A DNA stretch of 64,000 bases from Prorocentrum cordatum (taxonomy: Eukaryota > Sar > Dinophyceae > Prorocentrales > Prorocentraceae), in the NCBI GenBank assembly GCA_963575745.1, contig CAUYUJ010002746.1, positions 22,248 to 86,247 of the forward strand, read 5' to 3'. Both the position numbers and the translations under genes were made by a program. The notes under the pieces are model-generated. The model was not told the origin of the DNA, did not search any database, and was given only the letters and a program-made list of their open reading frames with translations. Every line of letters starts with the position of its first letter. Position 1 is the stretch's first letter. Shown here one piece after another: positions 1 through 9,743 of this stretch.

Positions 1-2
1 GA

Positions 3-3000
3 CGTCTTCAGACCTCAGGTGGCAGAACCACGCCCCGCACCCTTGTCTGCCGTGCTAACGCGACTGACTCCAATTCCAGCGCCGTCGACCACTGGCAGGC
101 TGGCATCGACAACGACCCCATCGACGACGCGAGCCCAGACGCCAGCGGCTCCTACGAGGCCCCGCACAGCGCAGCGGCCTCACGACGCTGTGGCTGTCTC
201 ATTTGCCTCTTCGTGGCCACGTATGCCATCGTGGTAGCCATGCCGTACAAGGACCAGATCGACGGGTACTTGCCGACACCGAGCCGAGACCCCAGCTACC
301 GGCAGCGACGACGACGCGAAGCGGCGGCACCAGGCCCATCTGTGTCCACTACACCCCGACGCACAACGGCATACAACGTCACGCCCGCCTTGTGGGGTAT
401 TCTCAAGTGGACCAGCGCCAAACTCAGAGATATCGTCTCGGGCGGAGCCAGCGCAGTCGGGGTTGGCCTCGGGGGTGTCCTGAGATGGGCCAGTGGCAAA
501 CTCGGAGCTATTGCCACTGGCGGAGTGGTGTGCGGTCTTCTTCTGGTCGGCGCCAAACTCCTCGCTCAAGGAGCCGTCGGACACGTAGGAGCCCGCATTT
601 GTGCGCGCGCCCTGGACTCATCCACGGCCCAGTGGTGCCTCCGCTGTTGCCAACCGAGCAGGAGGCCGCGTGATGAGGCCACACACACAATGCCGCGCAC
701 GCATCCCGACGAACCCGAAAGCCAGCACGTGCACTCACTTCGACATCCGCTGCTACAGGAACACTATGCTGCTGCAGTTGCCGCCGCAGTCGCCGATGTC
801 ACCACCGCCACCACCGCCGCCATTGTCGAAGTCACTGCCGCGGTATCGCGAGCCTCGTCTGTCACACCACGATCGACCAGCCCGTCCCCGCGAGACGGCT
901 CCATAAGCGGCATGGCTTATGGTACCCCACCGACTCACGAAGACGCCACAGCTCAGGCCAGCGACGCCGAGGCAAGGGAACCACGTGAGCGCACCCGCGA
1001 TAGCCCGTGGTCCATCTTCCGACATGCAGATGCTCGTGGTTCCTCTTCCGACATGGACACCCAACCACCACGTCGGCGAGCGCGCTATGCATCACCCGCC
1101 AGGCCCCAGGCGCCTTCAGGCCCTGGTACGCCCCACCTAGCCCTCAGGCCACCGACGCGCAACTTACGCAACACCATCCAGCGCGACCCAGCGGCCCCCG
1201 TGCCGCCGACGAGCATCCTCAACGCCCTGTACCAAAACGGCGTTGCGCTTGGTAACAGTGGCGTGTCTACAGAGGATATCAAAGACGCCCTGCGACTCCA
1301 CGACCATCCTCGATTCACCCATGACCCAACACTCCAAGCGCTGGTGCCGTGGACTGACATCATGCAGAGGCCCCCGAACCGACTCACTTGGGTGCTGGAA
1401 GACTCGGGCGGGAACTCAGGCGAGACGATCTTCCCCTACCTCACGTGGGACCTCCGTCAACGCACCACTGACACGCCCACGGTCTTCTGGCACGGGACCC
1501 GCGGCGACCTTGCGGCTCGTCTCGCTTTCAACGGAGGTCACCTCCTGCCAGGCCCCCGCCGTGAAGTGAAGGGTCGAACTGCCACAAATGTTGGCCGCGC
1601 GTACGTGAGTGTGCACCCGTCGCTGGCCGCGTGGTACGCAGTGCCGCCCCACCCGCCCTACAGCCTCGAAGACGACACCCTCGCGTGGGGACCCATCGCG
1701 CTCTGGATGTGCGAGGCCACCCAACCGCCGCGCGGTGAGAACTGGCACAACTTCGTGAAAGGGGAGGCCCACGGAGCGCGCCTCATCTACCCTCGTGTCC
1801 TGGGCCTCCTCATCCGCATGGACTGGTGTGCCCCCACGGAAGCTGCCTCCAGGTGCCGTGCCCTACCACAAGCCTATGGCATGGGCGACTGTGCGCACGC
1901 CCTCCACATCGCTGGCTACGATCATCCAGACCTCCGCGAGGCGGCTGAAGCCCGCGACCAGGAAGCCAACACCTGGCGCAGGCTGGACATCGCGGCAGCG
2001 TGGCCACCGCCGCAGGCACTATACTCGCCAGAGGCAGCGCGAGCATGGGCTAAACAGCACTACGACACCGAAACCGCCACCAGGGCCGACCCCAACCAGC
2101 CCCGACCACGCGTCTCGCTTCGCAAGCTCCAGCTGGACCCCCAGCCACTGATCGACCTGGTGTACACTGGCTTGCAAGCCGTCCCCGTGCGGGGGCAGTC
2201 CGACGCACGAGAGCCGCGCCCCAGCGGCTCCAGCCCTGGGGCCGCGTCTGGCCCACCGCGCACCTACCAGTCAGGCGCCGCCCTGGCACACAGTCCAGAC
2301 CGCTCATCGACGACATCAGGAGCCGACGACCGCCGTACGCCGTCCCTCATCAGCGCGGCCGCCGCCCTCGCCCGAGGCCATGCCCGCCCACGGCGATCCG
2401 CCTCGCGTTCGTCACGGCAGAGCGGCGGAAACTCCACCTCGGACAACAGCGACATCGAGACGTGGGAGCACATCGAGACGGAAGAGGAGCCGACCGCCTA
2501 CCACGTCCTCGCCTTCCACGTCCGCGATGTGCGGGCCCGTGTCAATGCCCCTGGCATCGAGGTCTGGCTTGACCCAGGCGAGCACCACGACGGCGCCTAC
2601 TTACCGTGGGGGACGACCGTCATGGGCCACCGCGTTATCGACCCTGTGGTGGCGGGTCGCGACGGCTGGGTCATCCTCCACCACGACCATGGCGATACCA
2701 CTACCAAGCTCTGGGCACCGACCCAAGTCCACGTCAAGGCGGACGACACTTGGCGCACGGTCATGATCCCAGCGGACATGGGGCCCCAGTGGATCGAGCG
2801 CCATGCTGACGACGCCCGCCTCCCCGCCGAGGCGGTCCGCACTACAGGCCAGTCCTGGTTCGCCGACGTCTGGCCCTTGTGGGATCGACCCCGACCCCAC
2901 CCAGACGACCCAGGCACAAACGAGCAAGCACTCCCGCCCCTACCAGGACGCTGGTCATGCCCACAGTGCCGATTCCAATGCTGTCAGTACTGTGCGGCCC

Positions 3001-6000
3001 GCCGCAACACGCAGCTCGGCACCTCGGGCCAACCAACGTGCCCAGACTGCTCCCTCAGCGGACTACGTGCACTTATGGACTGGTCCACGGACTACTCTTG
3101 CAACAGCTGGACGTGTGCGTACAGCACCGACAACAGGGACTCCGACACATGCTGCCTCTCCAGCAGGTGCCCCCATCCGCCTAGTCCGCACAGCCTGTTC
3201 GACGTCCGTGCCACAGGGATGCCTCCGCACATCCTTGCCCGCCAATACGGCAACGCGCCAGCCCAGCACGACCTCAAGGAACTCCCCCGAGCGCCTTCAG
3301 GCCCCGGGGGGGGGCCTCCACAACCAGGCCAAGCAGGTTACCAGGGTCAATGGTATCTTCCACCGAGGCCGCGTCGCGTCCTCAAGCAGGGACTGCCCGA
3401 CGGCACGAGGCGGCCACCTGGGTTCACAAGAACGGGGATGCCTGAAGATCCGTCCCCCGACCAACCGCTGTGGAGGGAAGGCTACGTGCTCTTCGGCCCC
3501 CACCAGGCCCTCAAGGAGGACTTCATCTTCAACAAAACGGTCCGCCGACCTTACTCCCTAGCCATCACCAACATGCATAGGGATCGTGTCACAGTCAGGA
3601 CCGTCTGCGAGTCCATCGCCGAGCGCATCCACACTACCCGCACCCGCTGGCGAGATGTGGTACTGTACTGGGATGCCGAGGGCGGCCCTGGGCCTCAAGC
3701 TCTCGACTATGACATGCGCCTCTGCGACGCCATGGTGAGCCGTGCCACGACCGAAGCCGAGCTGAACCACGACCGCAGCAACCGTGGTAGTTTCTGTCTC
3801 TATGGACCAGCGCACCAGCGAGCTGTGAACATCACGGTGCTCCCCGAGCCGCAGAACATTGACTACGTGGAGCATGTGCGGCGATACTCACCCGTCGGGG
3901 ATACCTACCCAGACCACGCCTTCGAGCACGTCTATCAGGGCTGGCGGCGGCCCGACGTGCCCACCATCCTCCCCGACACCCGCCCGCTCTCGAGAGCCGA
4001 CCAGCAGCGCTACCAACAGCACCTGCAGCGCACCCAGCAGCGCGACCAACGCGACGCAGGTCAGCCGAGCACGCCACGCAACCGCTCCCCCGCGCGCGTC
4101 CCGACAGGCGACAACACGGTGTACGGCGGGGGCGCCGCCTACCACCGTGGCCCCATTGGCGCCAGGCCCGCGGCGGCAGGAGCAGCCGCCAGCTACGGCC
4201 ATGCCCCCCACGCCAGGGTGCACCCAGCGGTCATCGGCTACCCGCGTGCACTCGTGCAGGCTCCCCCACGGGCCACTTCGCACGTGCCTGGGTCCACGCG
4301 TGCCTGGGGCCTTTACCCAGGCCGCCACGACAGCACCCCCAGCAACCAGCCCGCAGTGGTAACCCCTGCGGCTTCAGCCCAGGGGGCTGCACCAAGCCGT
4401 AGCAGGACAGGGCGCCCTGAAGGATGGCGCGATGCGAACGTGCGTGCCTGGCAACCGCGCCAACACACGCCCCCGCCAAACGTGGCCGCAGCGCTGCGCC
4501 CTGCCCAGGCAAAACCTGCCCCACCTGAGCGCGAGCGGCAGCCGCTCGCCCCGCTCGTCCTCACGTACACCCAGGCGCACCACAGCGCCTCCCCGCGGCA
4601 CAGCGAGGGTAGCGCCCATCACGTCAGCCCCCGCCCTGACGCCGTCGACCCTGACCAGGCTGCAGCCTCGGCGGCGGGCGGCACAGGCGGCTCCCGCCAG
4701 CCCAGCCCAACACCCTGCGCAGCGCCGATCCGCTCCCCGAGCAGGGCGGACTCTGCGCGCGCTAACGCCCAGGCGACCTCGCCACGCGACCGCCACACGG
4801 GCGGGCGCGTCCCGCGCAGCCGGTCCTGCAGCCGCCACAGCTCGCGCAAGGCCCCTGGGAGCTCCACGAGCTCGCCGCCCCGCGAGACTCAGGCTGATGC
4901 CCAAGCCCCCGAGGTGGTGCCACGCTTCGGTGTCAGCGCCACCGAACCTGGCCAGGTCGACCTCGAGCCGACGCCGTCCACGGACCAGGAGATGCCGCCG
5001 CCCACCCGCGTTGTCGTCCCCATCGACGAGGCGCCGACCTTCGACCCCTTCAAGAACAAGTACCGCGTCAAGGACCTCGCGGCGGGCTTCGGCGGCGGCT
5101 CACCGCTTTCTCCTCAGAGTCGTGGCGGCGCCCCCGCCACCTCAGCCGCTGCCGCGGCAGCGGCGGCCCCGCGTGGAGTCAGCCCTGTCCGCAACGCGTG
5201 CCTCACGGCAGCGGGCATGGACGAGGCTCAGCGCCAGGCCACCGACCGCGCTGCTCGAGCTGTTCCACCCGATGCTGCTCATCACGGTACTGACGGGGCG
5301 GGCGCGCCGCCGCAGGACGGACCAGCGGCGTCGCGTGCGCAGTATATGCGCGCGCGTTGCGCCGCTGCCGCGCCGAGCTGCCGCCGCTGGTTTGCTTTTG
5401 CTCTTGTGTTCGGCAGGACGGATCGAGGAGTCGCCTCCCTCTCCCTCTGCTGCCGTCTCACCTCCCCTCCCCCCGTCCCCCACGGTACAGGAGTGAGGAG
5501 GATTTTTCGAGGCAGTTTTGCCGATGTTTATGAACCCCCCCTGGCGCAGTGTCGACCATGCCTCGCCTATACTTCTGGCCTGACGGCGGCTTCAGCCCCG
5601 TTCAAGCCAATCTGCAGGGACGCCATGAGCTCCTACTGTGGCCAAGCCTTCTACCTGGGTGAGGGCCAGGCTGCCCTCCACCGTGCGGGGCGTGCCAACC
5701 CCAGCTCCACCGACGGAGACGGGCCAGGTCGCTCCATCCACCTCGTCAGCCTCAACATCACGAGTCTCCCAGCGAACTGGCCAACCATCACCGCTCTAGG
5801 TGTCGACCACAACGCCGCAGTCATAGCACTGCAGGAGACCCGACATGCCAAGCCTACCAGACAAGCCATCGCTACCAACGCCGCCAATCCACACCACGGG
5901 GGATATCAGGCCAGTCTGGGACCTGACCTGGATCTGGCGCGAGCCCAGCGCAAAGCTGCGCACGGCGGCACAGACCACACGGTCGAGGGCAACACTGGCG

Positions 6001-9000
6001 CCTCGGGAGGGGTCGCCATCCTCTCTAAGGACGCCATCGTCGACTCCACCGTCGACGACACAGCGTCCTGTATCGCCACCCTCAAGGCCAAGAAAAGATG
6101 GCACGAGGCCTTCCTCCCGCTCTGCACCCAGCACCGCCGCAGGCGGCGACGAAACAACCACGGGCCCGCTGGGATCTACATTGCGAGCCTCTACGGGGTC
6201 GCTGGAGGAGACAGCACCGATTTGTTTCGGCTTGCTGACTGCGCCGCCGCGAGGGTCGGCTCAGCCCCGTATTTCATTTGCATGGACGCCAACACGAACA
6301 TCGACGACAATCCACACCTGCTGCACATGATGCAGCACGGATGGTTTAACGTCGCTGAAGGCACACCAGACCACACCATGCACACATATGGCAATATCCC
6401 TGACTGGGACCGCGTCACCAAGTGCCCCCGCACTTCGCGCATCGATTACATCATCGCCAACCAAGCGGCGCGATCCCTTGTCACCGACTTCTGCTATCTG
6501 CGTGACTTGCCAGCGAAGTCCCATGTTGGCCTGCAGGTCACGCTCGACCTTAGCCGCCTCGACCATACGGCCCGACGCCTTCTAGCCCCCACGCCTTACC
6601 CTCCTAACGACGGAGCACATGAGGACCACGAACTTCAGGCTTTAGGGACCCTCATCGCAGGGCGATACCATGACCGCATGGAGCAGGCCGACACACGCGA
6701 CGATGTGGAACGCATGTTCGCCCTGGCAAACGAGGCCAGCCATGAGTACCATCTCACCCGGCTGCGCGACCTGCCACCTCCACCGCCAGACCACCCAAAA
6801 AAGAAGCCCCCTACCATGCACGGGCTCACACCCACGTTCGAGGAGCGACCCGCTGTCCCCCGCGCCTTTCCCACCTACGGAGCTTCCACGATCCACATGA
6901 ACCGCCTTCGCAAGCTCCATCGGCAACTTTGTGAGCTTCGCTTCATCGGACAGCACCATCATATCGACTACCGTGCTATCCCGCCGTACCTGGCGCAGCG
7001 CATCGACTGCACGTGGACCGCAGCCCGCCTTCTCTGCCACAAGCTGCGCCCCACGGTCCTCCTGGCCTTTCCCGAGGCCTGGACCCCCGACGTGCCAGCA
7101 CCACGCGGAGAGCACCTGGACCGTCTGATCCAAAACCTTGACTCAGAGCTGGCGCGACGTGCAAACCGAGTCAAAGCTGAACGCATCAAGATTTGGGCTG
7201 AGGGTGTCCGCGAGCCAAGCGGGCGAAAGGCGGCCATATACGCACGGGCTGCCGATTGCTCGCCCACGGCGTATCTCCGCGCGCCCACCACTCCCGACGA
7301 TGCACAGCTCCACTGCGACACCACCGCCTTCAACCCTGACCAAGCTTGCACGGACGATAGTGATGCCGACACCGACGCTGGCGGCTTCAGCCCCAGCGAC
7401 GGTAGCTCGCTCGACACGGACAACGACGAAGGCCACACTCGTGACCCACCACCTGCCCAGGTCCCCGACGCCCTCCCCGCCAACGCCATTGTTGCCAATA
7501 CCAAAGACATGCTTAAGCTCATGGTCGACACCTGGGAGCCCATCTTGGGCAGGTACCGCGCTCGCGCAGGCCATGATGCCGAAGCTATGCCGACGTGGGC
7601 AGACTTCTACGACGAGTACCGACAAGAGCTGCCTACGCCATCACCAGCAGCCCCTTTCCACCTCACCGACGACCAACTCATCCACTTCATTCGCACCCGT
7701 TCACCGCGCCGCGCGGGGGGACTCGACGGCTGGACAACTAAGGAGGCTAAGGAGTTACCCGACGACATCCTTCGCCTCTTCGCCAGCGTCTTACGTGCTA
7801 TGCAACGCACTGGCACCATCCCAGAGCCCCTCCTACACGTGCCAAACCCGTGCCTCCGAAAAGGCCGAGGGGAACTCCCGACGGACCAACGACTTCTCTC
7901 GGTTCTTTCCGTTTGGATGTACGCGTGGGAAGCGCCAGCCTACCGTAGCCTCACGGACTGGCGGAAAGGATGGACCCACGCCACGAGCTTCGGCGCTGTT
8001 CCCAAAGCCACCATTGGGGATGTCAGCACCTCTCTCGCCCTGCGCATCGAGCACGCCAGGGCTTTACTCCTCCCCTTAGCTGGAGCTGCCCTTGACCGAC
8101 AGAAGTGCTTCGATTACCTCATCACGGACATCTGCCTTAACCTTGCGCTACACGCGGGGTGCCCTCAAGACATCGTCACTGCCCGCCGAAATTTCTACAG
8201 ACACCACAAACGCTACATCCGCATGAACGGAGCGTACTCTAAGGACTTGGCCAGGACGAACGGTCACCTCCAGGGAAGTTCGTGGTCCCTGGACGACATC
8301 AAGCTGCTCATGTGCGTGTGGACAAAGAGGCAGCATCGATACGTTCCTCGATCACTCAGCACTACCTTTGTCGACGACAGCAACTCCACTACCCACGCCG
8401 CGTCTGAGCTGCAGAAATCTCTCGACGAAACCGCCAAGTTTGATCGATTCTCAGGTCAACGCATTCACCCTGGTAAAGTGGCAGGGTGGGCGCTCACCCA
8501 CGAGCTGCACGCCGCCGTTACCCAGCTCACACTGGCGGAGCGCCCCCTACGTGTGGTCGATTCCTTCAAGCTCGTCGGGAGTTACATCAACGCAGAAGCA
8601 GCGCCGGCTCCAGCCGCGCTTAACCTCACGGCCACCGCTGACGCCCGTGTACGGAGAGCGACTATCCGCCTGCCGCGCATTGGCAAGCTCCCATCGCCGA
8701 TGCTTATCAAGGCGCGGCACGCCCGTTCCCTGGCTGCCAGCGTCTGCACCACGGGCACCGACATTCAAGCACCATCAGGCACAGCCAAAACTGCCTACAA
8801 CCACGCCCTCAAGGCGGCTATCCGCCCCAAGGGGAACAAGTGGGTCGAGTTCTGGACTCTCATGGCCGTGTGCGTCCCAGGACACGCCCTGGAGATCGAC
8901 GCCATCACGCAGCGTGAAGCATTCCTGTGCCTGCGGCGACAGGTAAACCGCGACGTTACACTCTGCGGGCTCGCCAGAGACCTCCAACACCACGTCCAGA

Positions 9001-9743
9001 CCCTGTTTGGTGGAGGACCCGTCGGACGACTCGTCCAGTCGCTCCAGCAGCTCCGATGGACCTGGCCCACATTTGGCATCATGTACGACGACTGGGGCTG
9101 CCAGATCAGCTGGCTGAATTTACCCCAAAACGCCTTCCTACACATGCTGCGGGCCTCACAACGCAGGGCTTTTCTGCGGAGGATCAAGCCACGGCGACAC
9201 GACCTTGGCTACCTAGCCTCTGTCAGACAGGGCCTTGACCTCTTCGCCAGCACGTGGCTCGCCCGAACTAAAGGAGCAGCCAAATGCACTGCCTGGCAGC
9301 TGGCGCTCCTCCTCAACTACCTGTCGGGCGGGGATCACACCCAACAGCGACGATCCCGATCAAACACGTCGGCAGACCCCAGCCCCATCTGCCGATACTG
9401 CGACGAGGAAGAGGAAACTCAGGAGCACACTGTCCGCGACTGCAAGTGCTGGGCCCGAGAAAGACTCCCTCTCACCACCCTCATCAGTGACGACCAGTGG
9501 GCCCGTCTTCCGCCGCACACAAGACACTGCGGGCTCTTCGACGAAGACCCAGCCCTCCTCGACCTGCAGGCCGACCTCGCGAGGGACCCGCTGCCACAGC
9601 CCATGCCGCGGCCCCCCCTGAGGGAGATCCTGCGGCTTCAGCCCAGGACACCTACACCACCTACCTTGACCACGACACTGGTTGGACATGGGTCTACGCT
9701 GCCACGGACGGTGCATGCACCAACCAAGCCATCCCATTGCTAG
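3..9743 (+). CDS. LINE polyprotein: gag-like region, AP-endonuclease, reverse transcriptase
   Basis: The frame is open from base 3 to the stop at 9741, so the protein is N-terminally cut by the window; the first in-frame ATG is at 240. In order: a short hydrophobic stretch (about 186-245); Pro/Ala/Arg-rich segments; a block with HGT at 1491 and AYVS near 1599 that resembles an ADP-ribosyltransferase pocket; a Cys-rich zinc-like block (2958-3180); another disordered stretch; an endonuclease/exonuclease/phosphatase domain with SLN (Asn at 5754), LQE (Glu at 5835), SRIDY (Asp at 6444) and SHVG (His at 6522); a LINE reverse transcriptase with AGGLDGW fingers (about 7716), motif A Asp at 8094 and FVDD at 8367-8378; and a CX2C...HX4C knuckle starting at 9390. 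The enzyme would nick DNA and copy its RNA at the target. The ORF1-like and pol parts are fused in one frame, which is unusual. RNase H lies in another frame downstream. Confidence 0.85.
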   Translation, partial: RLQTSGGRTTPRTLVCRANATDSNSSAVDHWQAGIDNDPIDDASPDASGSYEAPHSAAASRRCGCLICLFVATYAIVVAMPYKDQIDGYLPTPSRDPSYRQRRRREAAAPGPSVSTTPRRTTAYNVTPALWGILKWTSAKLRDIVSGGASAVGVGLGGVLRWASGKLGAIATGGVVCGLLLVGAKLLAQGAVGHVGARICARALDSSTAQWCLRCCQPSRRPRDEATHTMPRTHPDEPESQHVHSLRHPLLQEHYAAAVAAAVADVTTATTAAIVEVTAAVSRASSVTPRSTSPSPRDGSISGMAYGTPPTHEDATAQASDAEAREPRERTRDSPWSIFRHADARGSSSDMDTQPPRRRARYASPARPQAPSGPGTPHLALRPPTRNLRNTIQRDPAAPVPPTSILNALYQNGVALGNSGVSTEDIKDALRLHDHPRFTHDPTLQALVPWTDIMQRPPNRLTWVLEDSGGNSGETIFPYLTWDLRQRTTDTPTVFWHGTRGDLAARLAFNGGHLLPGPRREVKGRTATNVGRAYVSVHPSLAAWYAVPPHPPYSLEDDTLAWGPIALWMCEATQPPRGENWHNFVKGEAHGARLIYPRVLGLLIRMDWCAPTEAASRCRALPQAYGMGDCAHALHIAGYDHPDLREAAEARDQEANTWRRLDIAAAWPPPQALYSPEAARAWAKQHYDTETATRADPNQPRPRVSLRKLQLDPQPLIDLVYTGLQAVPVRGQSDAREPRPSGSSPGAASGPPRTYQSGAALAHSPDRSSTTSGADDRRTPSLISAAAALARGHARPRRSASRSSRQSGGNSTSDNSDIETWEHIETEEEPTAYHVLAFHVRDVRARVNAPGIEVWLDPGEHHDGAYLPWGTTVMGHRVIDPVVAGRDGWVILHHDHGDTTTKLWAPTQVHVKADDTWRTVMIPADMGPQWIERHADDARLPAEAVRTTGQSWFADVWPLWDRPRPHPDDPGTNEQALPPLPGRWSCPQCRFQCCQYCAARRNTQLGTSGQPTCPDCSLSGLRALMDWSTDYSCNSWTCAYSTDNRDSDTCCLSSRCPHPPSPHSLFDVRATGMPPHILARQYGNAPAQHDLKELPRAPSGPGGGPPQPGQAGYQGQWYLPPRPRRVLKQGLPDGTRRPPGFTRTGMPEDPSPDQPLWREGYVLFGPHQALKEDFIFNKTVRRPYSLAITNMHRDRVTVRTVCESIAERIHTTRTRWRDVVLYWDAEGGPGPQALDYDMRLCDAMVSRATTEAELNHDRSNRGSFCLYGPAHQRAVNITVLPEPQNIDYVEHVRRYSPVGDTYPDHAFEHVYQGWRRPDVPTILPDTRPLSRADQQRYQQHLQRTQQRDQRDAGQPSTPRNRSPARVPTGDNTVYGGGAAYHRGPIGARPAAAGAAASYGHAPHARVHPAVIGYPRALVQAPPRATSHVPGSTRAWGLYPGRHDSTPSNQPAVVTPAASAQGAAPSRSRTGRPEGWRDANVRAWQPRQHTPPPNVAAALRPAQAKPAPPERERQPLAPLVLTYTQAHHSASPRHSEGSAHHVSPRPDAVDPDQAAASAAGGTGGSRQPSPTPCAAPIRSPSRADSARANAQATSPRDRHTGGRVPRSRSCSRHSSRKAPGSSTSSPPRETQADAQAPEVVPRFGVSATEPGQVDLEPTPSTDQEMPPPTRVVVPIDEAPTFDPFKNKYRVKDLAAGFGGGSPLSPQSRGGAPATSAAAAAAAAPRGVSPVRNACLTAAGMDEAQRQATDRAARAVPPDAAHHGTDGAGAPPQDGPAASRAQYMRARCAAAAPSCRRWFAFALVFGRTDRGVASLSLCCRLTSPPPVPHGTGVRRIFRGSFADVYEPPLAQCRPCLAYTSGLTAASAPFKPICRDAMSSYCGQAFYLGEGQAALHRAGRANPSSTDGDGPGRSIHLVSLNITSLPANWPTITALGVDHNAAVIALQETRHAKPTRQAIATNAANPHHGGYQASLGPDLDLARAQRKAAHGGTDHTVEGNTGASGGVAILSKDAIVDSTVDDTASCIATLKAKKRWHEAFLPLCTQHRRRRRRNNHGPAGIYIASLYGVAGGDSTDLFRLADCAAARVGSAPYFICMDANTNIDDNPHLLHMMQHGWFNVAEGTPDHTMHTYGNIPDWDRVTKCPRTSRIDYIIANQAARSLVTDFCYLRDLPAKSHVGLQVTLDLSRLDHTARRLLAPTPYPPNDGAHEDHELQALGTLIAGRYHDRMEQADTRDDVERMFALANEASHEYHLTRLRDLPPPPPDHPKKKPPTMHGLTPTFEERPAVPRAFPTYGASTIHMNRLRKLHRQLCELRFIGQHHHIDYRAIPPYLAQRIDCTWTAARLLCHKLRPTVLLAFPEAWTPDVPAPRGEHLDRLIQNLDSELARRANRVKAERIKIWAEGVREPSGRKAAIYARAADCSPTAYLRAPTTPDDAQLHCDTTAFNPDQACTDDSDADTDAGGFSPSDGSSLDTDNDEGHTRDPPPAQVPDALPANAIVANTKDMLKLMVDTWEPILGRYRARAGHDAEAMPTWADFYDEYRQELPTPSPAAPFHLTDDQLIHFIRTRSPRRAGGLDGWTTKEAKELPDDILRLFASVLRAMQRTGTIPEPLLHVPNPCLRKGRGELPTDQRLLSVLSVWMYAWEAPAYRSLTDWRKGWTHATSFGAVPKATIGDVSTSLALRIEHARALLLPLAGAALDRQKCFDYLITDICLNLALHAGCPQDIVTARRNFYRHHKRYIRMNGAYSKDLARTNGHLQGSSWSLDDIKLLMCVWTKRQHRYVPRSLSTTFVDDSNSTTHAASELQKSLDETAKFDRFSGQRIHPGKVAGWALTHELHAAVTQLTLAERPLRVVDSFKLVGSYINAEAAPAPAALNLTATADARVRRATIRLPRIGKLPSPMLIKARHARSLAASVCTTGTDIQAPSGTAKTAYNHALKAAIRPKGNKWVEFWTLMAVCVPGHALEIDAITQREAFLCLRRQVNRDVTLCGLARDLQHHVQTLFGGGPVGRLVQSLQQLRWTWPTFGIMYDDWGCQISWLNLPQNAFLHMLRASQRRAFLRRIKPRRHDLGYLASVRQGLDLFASTWLARTKGAAKCTAWQLALLLNYLSGGDHTQQRRSRSNTSADPSPICRYCDEEEETQEHTVRDCKCWARERLPLTTLISDDQWARLPPHTRHCGLFDEDPALLDLQADLARDPLPQPMPRPPLREILRLQPRTPTPPTLTTTLVGHGSTLPRTVHAPTKPSHC

